Below are positions 18,923 through 30,839 of a stretch of DNA of 64,000 nucleotides, one piece after another. The translations under genes and the position numbers were made by a program. The notes under the pieces were generated by a model that was given only the letters and a program-made list of their open reading frames with translations, was not told where the DNA came from and did no database searches. Where the stretch lies: NCBI GenBank assembly GCA_013348845.1, contig CP054675.1:124001-188000 (forward strand), read 5' to 3'. How positions within the stretch are numbered: the first letter of the stretch is position 1; each line of letters begins with the position of its first letter. The stretch comes from Candidatus Tepidiaquacella proteinivora (GTDB lineage: Bacteria; Bacteroidota; Ignavibacteria; Tepidaquicellales; Tepidaquicellaceae).

Positions 18923-20761
18923 ATGTGCGGAATTGTTGGATATATCGGAAGACGGAATGCATTACCCGTTATTATTGATGGTTTGAAAAGACTTGAATAT
19001 AGAGGATATGATTCTGCTGGTTTTACTATTCTTAACAATGATGAAAAATATTTAACTTATAAAAAAGCCGGAAAAGTAAAAGACCTTGAAGATAGCATCG
19101 ATTATAATGTTTACACAGGGAATATTGGTATCGGACATACAAGATGGGCAACCCATGGTGAACCTACAGATATTAATGCTCATCCTCATTTTTGTATGGA
19201 GGGAAAAATTATTCTCGTACACAATGGAATAATAGAAAATTACAAATCCATTAAAACAAAATTAGAAAGTGAAGGTTACATCTTTAAAACTGAAACTGAT
19301 ACAGAAATTCTTGCAAATTTTATTAATTATAATTATAAAAATACAAAAGATTTTGTTAAAGCAGTTCAGGTTTCGCTTGCCGGAGTTGAAGGAACTTATG
19401 GTATTGCATGTCTTTGTAGAGATGAGAAAGATAAAATTATTGCTGCAAGGAAAGGTAGTCCTCTTTTGCTTGCTGTTGGTGATGGAGAATTTATTATCGC
19501 CTCTGATGCTTCAGCAGTCTTGAATTATACAAGAAATGTGATTTACCTTAATGATGGTGAAATGGCAATTATTACAAAGAATAGTCATATTTTGAAAACT
19601 ATTGAAAATAAAGAAATCAACAGAGAAATTGAAGTGCTCGATATGGTTTTGGACCAGATAGAAAAGGGTGGATATGAACATTTTATGTTAAAAGAAATTT
19701 GCGAACAGCCAGAGTCAATTCAAAACACTTTCAGAGGTAGAATAAATTTTACAACAGGCGTTGCAAAACTTGGTGGTTTAGAAAAGGTTTTACCAAGATT
19801 GCTGGAAGCTAAAAGATTTATTATTACTGCTTGCGGTACTGCCTGGCATGCGGGGTTAATTGGTGAATACCTGATAGAACAATTTTGTAGGATACCAGTC
19901 GAAGTTGAATATGCTTCTGAATTTAGATACAGAAGACCAATCATTAATAAAGATGATATTGTAATTGCAATTAGTCAAAGTGGGGAAACAGCGGATACAT
20001 TAGCAGCATTAAGGGAAGCAAAGAAATTCGGCGCTACAACTGTTGGAATTGTTAATGTAATAGGCAGTTCAATTGCGAGGGAAGTAGATGCGGGAACATA
20101 TATCCATGCAGGGCCTGAAATTGGAGTAGCATCAACTAAAGCATTTACTTCACAACTTATGTCGCTTGCATTGATAACTATGATGCTTGCAAGGGAAAAG
20201 GAGACATTGTTTAGTAAAACTTTAATAGAGATGGCTCAGGAATTAAAACAGATACCTGATAAAATTCAAAGAATGATAGATAGGAAGGAAGAATACAAAC
20301 ATATAGCAGAGAGATTTAAAAACGCAAATAATTTTTACTACTTAGGTAGAGGTGTTAATTTTCCGGTAGCGCTTGAAGGTGCTTTAAAACTAAAGGAAAT
20401 ATCATATATACACGCTGAGGGTTATCCCGCAGCTGAGATGAAACATGGTCCAATCGCTCTTATTGATGAAAATATGCCCGTTATTTTCATTGCTCCTAAA
20501 GATAGAACTTATGATAAAATAATTTCTAATATAGAAGAGGTAAAATCAAGAAAGGGGATAATAATCGCTTTAGCAAATGAAGAAGATGATAATATCAAAA
20601 ACTACGCAGATTATATTTTAAGAGTACCAAGAACATTAGGTATATTTGCCCCCATCCTTAATATAATCCCACTCCAGTTTTTATCCTATTATATTGCAGT
20701 GTTTCGCGGTAATGATGTTGATAAACCGAGGAATTTAGCGAAAAGTGTAACTGTAGAATAA
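18923..20761 (+). CDS. glmS: Glutamine--fructose-6-phosphate aminotransferase (isomerizing)
   Basis: Makes glucosamine-6-phosphate for peptidoglycan and lipopolysaccharide precursors (612 aa). The N-terminal glutaminase domain starts MCGIVGYIG with nucleophile Cys2 and contains RLEYRGYDSAG and HTRWATHG. Two SIS domains follow, with ACGTAWHAG, ISQSGETADT, STKAFTSQ and EGALKLKEISYIHAEGY. The terminal PRNLAKSVTVE closes the active site. A strong Shine-Dalgarno AGGAGG lies at 18911-18916, 6 nt before the ATG, unusual in this window. The 110-nt upstream region shows no glmS ribozyme. Confidence 0.98.
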   Translation: MCGIVGYIGRRNALPVIIDGLKRLEYRGYDSAGFTILNNDEKYLTYKKAGKVKDLEDSIDYNVYTGNIGIGHTRWATHGEPTDINAHPHFCMEGKIILVHNGIIENYKSIKTKLESEGYIFKTETDTEILANFINYNYKNTKDFVKAVQVSLAGVEGTYGIACLCRDEKDKIIAARKGSPLLLAVGDGEFIIASDASAVLNYTRNVIYLNDGEMAIITKNSHILKTIENKEINREIEVLDMVLDQIEKGGYEHFMLKEICEQPESIQNTFRGRINFTTGVAKLGGLEKVLPRLLEAKRFIITACGTAWHAGLIGEYLIEQFCRIPVEVEYASEFRYRRPIINKDDIVIAISQSGETADTLAALREAKKFGATTVGIVNVIGSSIAREVDAGTYIHAGPEIGVASTKAFTSQLMSLALITMMLAREKETLFSKTLIEMAQELKQIPDKIQRMIDRKEEYKHIAERFKNANNFYYLGRGVNFPVALEGALKLKEISYIHAEGYPAAEMKHGPIALIDENMPVIFIAPKDRTYDKIISNIEEVKSRKGIIIALANEEDDNIKNYADYILRVPRTLGIFAPILNIIPLQFLSYYIAVFRGNDVDKPRNLAKSVTVE

Positions 20762-20771
20762 TTGTTAATTT

Positions 20772-22979
20772 TTATTGATTATTTATTTCATAGGGTAAGT
20801 TGATTTTGAAAGTTGTTCCTTCATTAATTTTGCTTTCAAAATCTATTTTACCTTTATGTAATTCTACAAATTGTTTTACAATAATTAGACCAAGTCCTGT
20901 ACCATTTATCCCTGTTGTGTTTGATGCTCGGAAAAAAGAATTAAATATAAATTTTTGTTCTTCTTCAGGAATCCCAATACCTTTATCCCTTACAGTTATT
21001 TCATAGTAATCATCATAGAAATTTAACTCTACTTTTGGATTGTCATTTGTTAAGGTATATTTTTCTGCATTTGACAATAAATTATTTATAATATGATAAA
21101 ATAAATTTTCATCTAATGTTGCTAATTTAGGATTTCCATTACAGGAAAACGAGAAGTACAATTTCCTGTCGGGTCTACTTTTCTCAAATTCATCTATTAT
21201 TCTTTCAAGTGATGCTTTTACATCAATCTTATTTGGGGTGAAATCGAATTTCCCCGTTTCGTATTTTCCAAGTAAAAGTACATCAACAATCATTTCTAAA
21301 AGTTTTTGTATCTCTTTTTTTATCCTCATTATAAATTTCTTATTCTGTTCAAACAGATTATTATTCTGCAATGATAGTTTGATTAACTCCAAACTTGAAT
21401 CTATACCTGCAAGTGGTGTTCTGAATTCGTGTGAGACAATAGATACAAAATGACTTTTCATTTTATTAAGATACTTTTCCTGCTCAAGAGCATTTTTCAG
21501 TTTTTCCTCAACTTTCTTTCTCTCTATAATCTCTTGTTCAAGTTCTTTAGTTCGTTCTTTAATAATAGAATCAAGAGATTTATTAATCCTTTCTAACTCC
21601 TTATTAACTTTTCTCTTCTGAATATAACCTATTAAGATAATTATAACAGAAAGCAAGGATATTATTATTATGACTATATATAATATTTGCTTATCTTTTT
21701 GTGATTTCAGGGCTAAGGTCTTTATCTCACTATTTTTTCTTTCAATATCATATTTTATCTGATATTGTGAAACAAGATTTATTGTCTCTTGACTTCTAAT
21801 GCTATCTTTGTACATATCATATAGTATGTAATATTGTAATGCTTCCTTATCCCTATTTTCCATAGATTCCAATTCGTACAATTTTTGATATGCTGTTTTA
21901 ATTAAATCCATTTTTTTATACTTTGATAAAGTGTCCAGACCTGCAAGTATATATCCTCTTGCTTTTTCAAATTCTTTTTTATACATCAATGCATTACCAA
22001 TATTAATTAATGAACTTGCGATTAATGTTGGATTTCCCAATTCAATTCTTAATTTCAAAGCTTCCTCATTATATTTTAAATCATTGTCATAATCTTTTTC
22101 TAACATGTATATGTGAGAAAGTTTTGTGTATATTGTAGATGAAGAAGTCCTGTAATTAAATGTCATATATATTTCGACAGCTTTTCTAAAATAATTTATA
22201 GCAGTATTTAAATCTTTTAAAATATCAAGATAATAATTCCCTAAAAACATATAAGTCTGAGCTAAATTTAAATAATTTTTAGTTTGACTGCTTATTTCCA
22301 TTGAGTTAAAGAGGTATTCTTCTGCTTTATCTATATCACCTTTTCTGATATAAGTTAAACCAATGTAATTCATTATCAGTGCTTTCTTATCAATTAAAGA
22401 TTTATTTTCAGCTAAACTCAATGCTTTATTAAGATATTCTAAAGCTGTGTCATATTCTTGTATATTATCAAATAAATTTCTTAATAAAATGTAATTTTTT
22501 ATTTGATTATTTGGGTCATCTATTTTATTGTATATACTATCTGCAGTTAAATAAGATTTCAAAGCAAGTAAATAATCATATTGAAAGAATGCAATTTCAC
22601 CTAAACATCTGTGAGAAAATGCTAATTCTTTTAAGTAGTTTTCCTTTGTTGCTGATTCTATAGCCTCATTTAATAGTTGAAAAGATTTGTCGTAATTTCC
22701 TGATAATAATTTGATATATGCTTCGCAATCTTTAATTAGGATGTCACCGCGTTTGTATTCAATTCTTTTATTTAAATCTTTTGCTTGTTCAATAAAAACT
22801 TTTGTTTGTTCTACGGATATACTAAGATGAATTATTGATAGCTCGGTTAATATCTCTATTTTCAGTGTATCAGGCGCAAACTGCAACATTTCAATTAAAC
22901 TATCGGTTGGTGTTCTGAATTGTGAAGTAGCCGACGAAATTGAAATAAGAATAAAAAAAATAGTAAAAAATTTTCTCAT
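20772..22979 (-). CDS. TPR-containing membrane sensor histidine kinase
   Basis: Sensor kinase of 735 aa. A signal peptide (1-20) leads into TPR repeats over about 30-400, for example LAQTYMFLGNYYLDILKDLN and related 34-residue units, probably periplasmic. A single transmembrane helix lies at about 440-462 (ILYIVIIIISLLSVIIILIG). A coiled coil follows, then HisKA with H517 in VSHEFRTPLAGI. The HATPase domain has NLLSNAEKYT, RDKGIGIPEEE and GTGLGLIIVKQFVELHKG. No receiver domain and no adjacent response regulator gene is seen. It converges on glmS with a gap of only 10 nt. Confidence 0.94.
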   Translation of the reverse strand: MRKFFTIFFILISISSATSQFRTPTDSLIEMLQFAPDTLKIEILTELSIIHLSISVEQTKVFIEQAKDLNKRIEYKRGDILIKDCEAYIKLLSGNYDKSFQLLNEAIESATKENYLKELAFSHRCLGEIAFFQYDYLLALKSYLTADSIYNKIDDPNNQIKNYILLRNLFDNIQEYDTALEYLNKALSLAENKSLIDKKALIMNYIGLTYIRKGDIDKAEEYLFNSMEISSQTKNYLNLAQTYMFLGNYYLDILKDLNTAINYFRKAVEIYMTFNYRTSSSTIYTKLSHIYMLEKDYDNDLKYNEEALKLRIELGNPTLIASSLINIGNALMYKKEFEKARGYILAGLDTLSKYKKMDLIKTAYQKLYELESMENRDKEALQYYILYDMYKDSIRSQETINLVSQYQIKYDIERKNSEIKTLALKSQKDKQILYIVIIIISLLSVIIILIGYIQKRKVNKELERINKSLDSIIKERTKELEQEIIERKKVEEKLKNALEQEKYLNKMKSHFVSIVSHEFRTPLAGIDSSLELIKLSLQNNNLFEQNKKFIMRIKKEIQKLLEMIVDVLLLGKYETGKFDFTPNKIDVKASLERIIDEFEKSRPDRKLYFSFSCNGNPKLATLDENLFYHIINNLLSNAEKYTLTNDNPKVELNFYDDYYEITVRDKGIGIPEEEQKFIFNSFFRASNTTGINGTGLGLIIVKQFVELHKGKIDFESKINEGTTFKINLPYEINNQ

Positions 22980-22984
22980 AATTA

Positions 22985-24535
22985 TTAATATAAAATTTTA
23001 TAAACTTTTAATGTATCATCTCCGCAGATAGTATTCTCTTGAACAGGGAATATTTTTATAAGTTCAACTTTGTCCGAATATTTCTCAATCATTCCGGGAT
23101 ACCAATTATCAAAAATTATCATATAATTAATTCCTCTGTTTATACATAAATTAAATAAAGAATCATTTCTTTGCTCTGTATTATATTTTCTGAATCTAAG
23201 GACTTCAGGTGATATCAATCCTTCTAAATCAAAAATTCTATGCCCAGAGAAATATGCAATTGCACCTACGTCATTCGTAGCAACTTGTATTTCAGATTTT
23301 AAATTATCTCTGACCCATATACCGGCTTTACATTGCATTGAATTTATATTGTCTATGTTTTTTGAAAGATGTTTAGAAAAAACGATATAATATGGAATTG
23401 AAGTTACCACAATAAGTATTGAAAATACTAATATAATTTTTTTAAAAGATTTTTTAATCTCAAATTTCTGAAAATATATTATAAAAGCAAAATATGAATT
23501 TATACTTATTAAAATAATAATTGGAATCATATATCTGCCGTGATTTCTCCATATAGGGAAAAATAAAATAAAAGCTAAAGGAAGTATTAAGGTTATAATA
23601 TTAAGCATTCTTAAAAAAGAGAAGCCGGCAAAATATTTTTTAATGTTTTTGAAAAATAAAATAATATTTATTATAAATATAATTGACAGGAGAGGAATAT
23701 CTCTAAACAGGTAGGTTAGAAATATTACCAGAAATCTTAAATTTTGCGCTTCAGTGTGTCTGATATTAATTGCTTTATATGAAGTCGGGAAAATTGACCC
23801 TGTAGTCAGAAAAGAAAATAAGGGATAAGGTAAAATTATTGCTATGAAAAGAAGAAATTCCGCTGAAAAAAATTTGTATTTATTTCTATTGTTGAGTTTT
23901 GTTAAATACAAAAATTTGTCAAGAAAATACACCCCGCTAATTAAATATCCTTCTGGTCGTGTGAGTGAAGCGAATGCGAAAATGATTCCGGGAATTAATA
24001 ACTGCCTTTTACTTATTATTTCTTTAGAATGGAAATAAATTCCTGTTAGTATCAGAAAAACAAATAGGGTGGTTTCCATTCCGCTTTGAGAGACCCAACT
24101 ATATCTCCCAATTAAAATTACTACGAGTGGCGGAATTAGTTCTAAATATTTATAATTTGAGAGTGCTGGATATTGTTTGATTAGTTCATCAAAGTATAAT
24201 TTTGATGTAAAAAGCGTAATAATAACTGAAGCTAAATGGAAAAGTGAAGATAAAACTACGGAGATAATTAAATGATTTTCAAAAATATAAAAAAGTATTC
24301 CTAATATAGTCACATATACAGCGGAGGTGGTGCCAGGAGTATATTCTCCTATATTGTATTGGAATAAATATCCTTTTGCTAAATTTTTCGCATATTGTAA
24401 ATGAATATATGTATCATCTAAAGGTAATCCAAATGATATATTATAAATCTTTGAACGAATAAGTTGATATAAAATATATGAAATCAAACATAGAAAGATT
24501 AGAATAAAAACCTGTCTTTTTGAGTTTAATTCCAC
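22985..24535 (-). CDS. Polytopic membrane protein, probable GT-C-fold glycosyltransferase (GTG start)
   Basis: Protein of 516 aa with about ten hydrophobic helices. The first periplasmic loop carries an acidic pair in GLPLDDTYIHLQYAKN (D40, D41), then GEYTPGTTSAVY, an arrangement typical of GT-C membrane glycosyltransferases that use polyprenol-linked sugars. A C-terminal soluble part has VATNDVGAIAYFSGHRIFDL, a motif I recall from the same group of lipoprotein-like or mannosyltransferase-related membrane proteins. Donor and acceptor cannot be told. It starts with GTG at 24535 and lies 5 nt upstream of the TPR kinase stop-to-start junction, so the two are probably co-transcribed. Confidence 0.75.
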   Translation of the reverse strand: MELNSKRQVFILIFLCLISYILYQLIRSKIYNISFGLPLDDTYIHLQYAKNLAKGYLFQYNIGEYTPGTTSAVYVTILGILFYIFENHLIISVVLSSLFHLASVIITLFTSKLYFDELIKQYPALSNYKYLELIPPLVVILIGRYSWVSQSGMETTLFVFLILTGIYFHSKEIISKRQLLIPGIIFAFASLTRPEGYLISGVYFLDKFLYLTKLNNRNKYKFFSAEFLLFIAIILPYPLFSFLTTGSIFPTSYKAINIRHTEAQNLRFLVIFLTYLFRDIPLLSIIFIINIILFFKNIKKYFAGFSFLRMLNIITLILPLAFILFFPIWRNHGRYMIPIIILISINSYFAFIIYFQKFEIKKSFKKIILVFSILIVVTSIPYYIVFSKHLSKNIDNINSMQCKAGIWVRDNLKSEIQVATNDVGAIAYFSGHRIFDLEGLISPEVLRFRKYNTEQRNDSLFNLCINRGINYMIIFDNWYPGMIEKYSDKVELIKIFPVQENTICGDDTLKVYKILY

Positions 24536-24610
24536 TTTTGGAGTTATTAAATGTTTTTTCTGTCCAAAGGGATGAAAGATTTTTTACTTTATTAGTATAT
24601 TAAAACCTTA

Positions 24611-26368
24611 CTATTTAACAAGAATCATTCTTCTGGTCTCTGAATAGTTATCGGTAGATAGTCTATAGAAATAAATACCTGTTGTTAAGTTATGATTTGA
24701 TGAGTTGAAATAAATTTCATATAAACCTTCTTTTTGCTTCTGGTCGATTAATCTTGATATTAATTTCCCTGATAAATCGAATACTTCAAGTCGAACATTA
24801 GTTTCTTTATTAAGTTGATATTTGATTGTTGTAGAAGGGTTAAATGGATTTGGAAAATTCTGATAGAGTGTAAATAATTCCGGGGAATTCTTTTCCTTTG
24901 AAATTCCAGTCTGAACAGGAGAAAGAAGAACATTTAGAATCGTTGTTGAATCATTTTTTATATAAATATTGGGGAAAATTTTAGTAATATAATTTGGCGC
25001 TGAGAATTGAAATGTATATGTTCCGGTATATATCATTCTAACATAATGTCCTGTTGCAGAATCAGAATATATTTCGGAATTATCCATATCATGTCCAACA
25101 GTTGTAACAAGTGCTTTGACAGGTAAGCCTGTTATTGAATCTTTAACAATGCCTTTTAAGCCATATAGAGATTTTTGAATATAATTTAAAAAAGATTTAA
25201 AGTTATATGTCCAATAAGTTGGTAATAATGATGGTGGTAAAAGTTTTGTCGCTGATATCTCTATTGTGCATTCTCTGCATCTTTGATAATAATTAAAATA
25301 GTCCTGTCTTCCGCCGTGAATGATATACCATGCTGCACCATTTGTTATACCATTATTTAAATCAGTCATATATCCATTATAATTTGAGTACTTATGTGCT
25401 GTATCTGCATACTGCCTTGAAACATATATCCACCAATTATCATCTGCAGTTAGTGCATATTTACAATCCCAGGGATAATTTACCACTTGCGCACCACCGT
25501 GAAAATTTGCAGACATAACAAATCTATTTGCTGTTGCGAGATTCATCATTATATATGTTTCAGGTTGTATTGGTGTTTCTGGTGGATTTACATATATTGG
25601 TCCGGGATAGTTCCGGTTTAAATCTTTATTGTTTGCATTATATCTCCTTGCATTATTTACAGTGTGGTTACCACCGTAATATGTACCATCGGGATTCGCG
25701 AGAGGATTTATCCATATCTCTACATTTTTTACTAAATTTGTTATTTGTGGATTGACTCCGTAACCAGATAAAAGAGTGTCAATTAGTCTTAACATTAAAA
25801 CATAACCGGTGGTTTCATCCCCATGTATAGTTGATGAATACATAAATTGTGGTTTTGGTTTTTTAAAATTTACACTGTCAGAAATTACTGCAAACAATAT
25901 TTTCCTATTCTGGACGGTATTTCCGGCATCTATTATCTTACATAAATTTGGATAATTTGTTTGAAATTGATACATCATATTAACATATGCATCGTAAGTG
26001 GGATATGTGTCCCACCCTCTGATTTCATTTAAATTATCACTCATTCTAACACTGAATAAATCTGAAGGATGAGTCAAAACCTCAAATGGTATATTATAAG
26101 AAAGAAAATTTTCAAATTCTTCATCGTTTGCGTAAGCGAAAACTTCAAATCCTATGGTATAAGGAATAACATTATCAATACTTATAACTAAACTAAGTTG
26201 ATTTATTAAATCTTTGGAATTTGATATAAATCTGAAATATATTTCACCTTTTCTGTTTAATTCGAATTTTATTATTTCCTTTTGTGAATTATAATCCTTT
26301 AATTGTTGGGGAAATGAATTTGATACTCCCAATAAAATAATAAATAATATGAATATTCTTCTAATCAT
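24611..26368 (-). CDS. T9SS-exported M14 zinc carboxypeptidase
   Basis: Secreted metallocarboxypeptidase of 585 aa. A signal peptide ends at about residue 20 (NSFPQ). Zinc ligands are H182 and E185 in TIHGDETTGY and the later histidine in SANFHGGAQVVNYPWD. The substrate-binding segment YNANNKDLNRNYPGP is present, and the catalytic glutamate is in ECTIEIS. A carboxypeptidase-regulatory-like beta domain (about 400-490) follows, then a C-terminal type A sorting domain from YQNFPNPFNPSTTIKY to ETRRMILVK. All catalytic residues appear intact. Related in plan to the 810-aa protein at 45991-48423. Confidence 0.94.
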   Translation of the reverse strand: MIRRIFILFIILLGVSNSFPQQLKDYNSQKEIIKFELNRKGEIYFRFISNSKDLINQLSLVISIDNVIPYTIGFEVFAYANDEEFENFLSYNIPFEVLTHPSDLFSVRMSDNLNEIRGWDTYPTYDAYVNMMYQFQTNYPNLCKIIDAGNTVQNRKILFAVISDSVNFKKPKPQFMYSSTIHGDETTGYVLMLRLIDTLLSGYGVNPQITNLVKNVEIWINPLANPDGTYYGGNHTVNNARRYNANNKDLNRNYPGPIYVNPPETPIQPETYIMMNLATANRFVMSANFHGGAQVVNYPWDCKYALTADDNWWIYVSRQYADTAHKYSNYNGYMTDLNNGITNGAAWYIIHGGRQDYFNYYQRCRECTIEISATKLLPPSLLPTYWTYNFKSFLNYIQKSLYGLKGIVKDSITGLPVKALVTTVGHDMDNSEIYSDSATGHYVRMIYTGTYTFQFSAPNYITKIFPNIYIKNDSTTILNVLLSPVQTGISKEKNSPELFTLYQNFPNPFNPSTTIKYQLNKETNVRLEVFDLSGKLISRLIDQKQKEGLYEIYFNSSNHNLTTGIYFYRLSTDNYSETRRMILVK

Positions 26369-26530
26369 TTTAATAATATTTATTTTTCATTATAAAATAC
26401 AAATAAATTAAGTGAAATTTTATTCAATAATTAATTTTAATAGTTTTAATTTCATTATTACTAATTACTTTAAAATGAAAATAGTTTTAGGTATTTTTAG
26501 AATTAAATTATTTACAAACATTATTACTAA
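26369..26530. other. Divergent promoter region, M14 peptidase / atpD
   Basis: AT-rich 162-nt spacer between two divergent genes, so it must contain both promoters. I could not pick out convincing -35/-10 or TAnnTTTG boxes. Confidence 0.4.
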
Positions 26531-27961
<1,431 letters not shown>

Positions 27962-27971
27962 TTTATTATAA

Positions 27972-28367
27972 TTGGATAAATTAATATATCTTGAAATCAT
28001 TGGACCCGGAAAAGTCTTTTTTAAGGGTAATGTTAAATATGTTACTATTCCCGGTGAATTGGGTGAGTTTCAAGTTCTTTATAATCATGCATCTTTAATT
28101 TCTACATTAGGATTTGGGAGAATTAGGATAGAAAAAGAAAATGATGATATAGAAGTTTTTTTTGCAAATAAAGGTGTTGTTGAAGTAAAAAATAATAAAG
28201 TGATTATTTTGGCAGAAGAAATTGTAAATGCCAAAGATATAGATAAAAAAGATATTGAAATTGAGTTGAAAACATTAGAAAAGAAATTGTCTGAAAAAGG
28301 AGTAGATAAGAACGCGGTTCTGAATGAAATGGAAGTTTTAAGGACGAAGTTAAGATTATCTCAATAA
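27972..28367 (+). CDS. atpC: F-type ATP synthase subunit epsilon (TTG start)
   Basis: Central-stalk subunit of 131 aa. The N-terminal beta-sandwich with FKGNVKYVTIPGELGEFQVL and HASLISTL is typical. The C-terminal helical hairpin is KKLSEKGVDKNAVLNEMEVL. It starts at TTG 27972, 10 nt after atpD, and no ATG in frame precedes the conserved region. Co-transcribed with atpD and perhaps with the tRNA-Lys gene 44 nt downstream. Confidence 0.95.
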   Translation: MDKLIYLEIIGPGKVFFKGNVKYVTIPGELGEFQVLYNHASLISTLGFGRIRIEKENDDIEVFFANKGVVEVKNNKVIILAEEIVNAKDIDKKDIEIELKTLEKKLSEKGVDKNAVLNEMEVLRTKLRLSQ

Positions 28368-28411
28368 TTAACTTGAATAAACGAATATTTTTATGTAACT
28401 TGCAACAATTT

Positions 28412-28483
28412 GGGGATGTAGCTCAGGGGTAGAGCACCTGCCTTTTAAGCAGGGAGTCGAAGGTTCGATTCCTTCCATCCTCA
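28412..28483 (+). tRNA. tRNA-Lys (anticodon TTT)
   Basis: Acceptor GGGGATG (28412-28418) pairs with CATCCTC (28476-28482), including one G-T pair. The D arm is GCTCAGGGGTAGAGC. The anticodon stem CCTGC/GCAGG has loop CTTTTAA, and the T arm is GAAGGTTCGATTCCTTC. Discriminator A is at 28483. The 3' CCA is not encoded. Confidence 0.97.
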
Positions 28484-28503
28484 CAAGAAATATCGAAGGG
28501 GTA

Positions 28504-28794
28504 TTAAACCATCCTTCTCAGAATAATGTATATTATTCTTATTAAAATGTAGAAAATAATTATAAATAAGATGTAGTTAAAAATTATTTTCTTAATATTA
28601 TCTGATAGTTTATAAATAAACAAGTATCCTGTCCATTTACATTTACTACAATGATACTCCTTAAATCCGATCAGGCGGGAATATTTTTGGATAAAGGTTT
28701 TTGGCATAACTCTATCAAGACTGAATTGCGTTTTACAATTCGGACAATTTATAAAATATATGTTTCTTTTCTTTAAAAATTTTAGGTCTAACAA
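28504..28794 (-). CDS. Small zinc-ribbon membrane protein, unknown function
   Basis: Protein of 96 aa with two CxxC pairs, INCPNCKTQF and YHCSKCKWTG, that probably bind one zinc. A C-terminal hydrophobic helix (about 68-92, rich in I/Y/L) ends in positively charged RRMV. I do not recognise the family. The only in-frame initiator before the ribbon is TTG at 28794, so the start is uncertain. It is 34 nt downstream of the polytopic protein gene on the same strand and may belong to its transcript. Confidence 0.65.
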   Translation of the reverse strand: MLDLKFLKKRNIYFINCPNCKTQFSLDRVMPKTFIQKYSRLIGFKEYHCSKCKWTGYLFIYKLSDNIKKIIFNYILFIIIFYILIRIIYIILRRMV

Positions 28795-28828
28795 TTGAAT
28801 ATTTTTATAAAAATAATAAATATATAAA

Positions 28829-30580
28829 TTAAAAAAACTGTTTATACATTTCCCTTAATGTTTTTGTAAAATGATTATCTGGCTCTTCCGATTCTTTTCT
28901 TATGATTTCTCTTTTAATTGTTTCTTCGTCTTCCTTAAATGCTTTTTCTACTATATTTAATTTATAGTTTAATATATAAGGGTTTAGATATTTATATTCA
29001 AATTTTGAAATTATATCTGAAAATTTCTCTTCATTTTTTACGAAAAGTAATGATTGTAAATCAAAATATATTAATTTCCAACCGTTTGGATTTTCTGAAA
29101 GGTAACTTGTAATTATTTCTTTCATTTCTTTTACCCCTTCCGGAGTACTCATATTGGGTCTGAAGATAATGAAATAATCGAAATTATATTTATTCAGTAA
29201 TCTTAAGAATCCCGGTTTTTTATTAACAATTTCCTTGAAGTTATAATATATGGTGTCATTTAAATTTCGTGAATCAATGAAATTTTTTCTCCCTATAAAG
29301 TTGTGTAAAAAGAAACCACCATATTCCAATGTATTAAATGGTCTTTCTCCGATTTCTGCAATATTATTATCTTTCATAAACTTAAACATTTTGACAGGAA
29401 AAGTTGGTTCATAAATCCCCATACCAAAATCTGAATTAAAACCTATAATTCTGAATGTAGTATTATTTGGTGTTAGAAATATGAATAATAACAATATGCA
29501 GGTTATTAAGATATTTGTGAGTTTTGATTTATTCTCAAAAAAAGAATTTATTCTGTCTCTTTTTAATGTATCTAAAGAAATACTTAAGAAGATAAATGTT
29601 ACAAGCATAAAATCAACTATGAATCTTACTGCTCTAAAGGAATAAATTACGAAGGTAAGATAAACTAAAATTGGGAAATAGTCTTTTCTTTTAAATGAAT
29701 ATCGGATTACGAAAATCCCACTTATGACAAAGAATAAATATATTAAATTAAATAATTTACCCATAAAGACTTCATTAAAAGGAGAATACCACTCATATAT
29801 CTCTTTTAACATTTTCATTTGTGTATGTTCATAAGAGTATAAAAAAGTGTTATATCCATGAGGATTAATAAAGATTGCTAAAATTGACAGAATAAATATT
29901 ACGAATAAGGTTAGTAAATATTTCTTTTCCTGACTAATAATTTTCTTATAATTTAAGAATTCTGATAGTAAAAAAATGAAAAACAAAAGAATACCGGCGA
30001 GAACCCCCATATGCAGATTTGCCCAAAAGATAAATATTAAAGGAATAAAATATAAATGTTTTTTCGAAGCATTAAAATATTTTACATTAACAATTATATA
30101 AATCAATAAAACGAGAAATAAATATGTGAACATATGTGGTTTAATACCAAGCCTGTATTTTATCCCTAAGGCAAGAATAGTTAATAGTAAAACAGATAAT
30201 GATATTGAAAAATGATATTTCCGTAGCAGTAAAAAAAGTAAAGTAAAAATAATGAAGATAATGATTGCATTAAAAATATATAATGCAGGAAATCCCAAAT
30301 AAGTATAAATGAAAAAAATTAAAACATCCCATCCCCATTCAAAAGGAATCCATTTTTCACCAAAGGTTGCAAAACTGAAAACATCTGTAGATGGGATATA
30401 TTTATTTTCAATTATATACCTGCCGGTTTCAATGTGCCAGAATAAATCATCTTCACCATTTAATTTGGTTATGGACAGCATAATAGCAAAAACAAAAAAT
30501 AGTAATAAAATAAGATAATTTATTAAATAATTATCTTTTTTTATGGATTTGCTTTTTACACTAATTGAAGATTTAGCCAT
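28829..30580 (-). CDS. Polytopic membrane protein, possible GT-C-type glycosyltransferase
   Basis: Protein of 583 aa with about eleven hydrophobic helices. The first external loop contains NGEDDLFWHIETGRYI (D44, D45) and then EWGWDVLIFF, an acidic-pair layout similar to GT-C enzymes. The C-terminal 150 residues are soluble-like and include EYGGFFLHNFIGRKNFIDSR, which recurs in this family of uncharacterised bacterial membrane proteins. I chose ATG 30580 (MAKSSIS) over a TTG at 30598. Enzymatic activity is not demonstrable from sequence. Confidence 0.72.
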   Translation of the reverse strand: MAKSSISVKSKSIKKDNYLINYLILLLFFVFAIMLSITKLNGEDDLFWHIETGRYIIENKYIPSTDVFSFATFGEKWIPFEWGWDVLIFFIYTYLGFPALYIFNAIIIFIIFTLLFLLLRKYHFSISLSVLLLTILALGIKYRLGIKPHMFTYLFLVLLIYIIVNVKYFNASKKHLYFIPLIFIFWANLHMGVLAGILLFFIFLLSEFLNYKKIISQEKKYLLTLFVIFILSILAIFINPHGYNTFLYSYEHTQMKMLKEIYEWYSPFNEVFMGKLFNLIYLFFVISGIFVIRYSFKRKDYFPILVYLTFVIYSFRAVRFIVDFMLVTFIFLSISLDTLKRDRINSFFENKSKLTNILITCILLLFIFLTPNNTTFRIIGFNSDFGMGIYEPTFPVKMFKFMKDNNIAEIGERPFNTLEYGGFFLHNFIGRKNFIDSRNLNDTIYYNFKEIVNKKPGFLRLLNKYNFDYFIIFRPNMSTPEGVKEMKEIITSYLSENPNGWKLIYFDLQSLLFVKNEEKFSDIISKFEYKYLNPYILNYKLNIVEKAFKEDEETIKREIIRKESEEPDNHFTKTLREMYKQFF

Positions 30581-30839
30581 AAAAATAATTTCTATCAATT
30601 TTTGAATTATATTTTTTTAATGCAAGGTAAATTTTTTCATTTATATTTTACAATACGTTTTATCAGAGATTTATTTAGAGCCAATACGAAATTAATTTTA
30701 TTAAAATTTATTCATAAAAAAATATAGCAGTAAAATTGTTATTTTAAATATTTATTTTTTTGGATTTTATTTTTTAAAAATTATATTTATAATATACTTA
30801 AATTTAAAGAAGGATTTCAAATTTTGGGATCTTAAAGAA

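Noticed and set aside
28486-28525. GAAGG/CCTTC hairpin after tRNA-Lys as a terminator
   Set aside because: The stem is five base pairs with a long loop and no T run, and it overlaps the end of the minus-strand zinc-ribbon gene.
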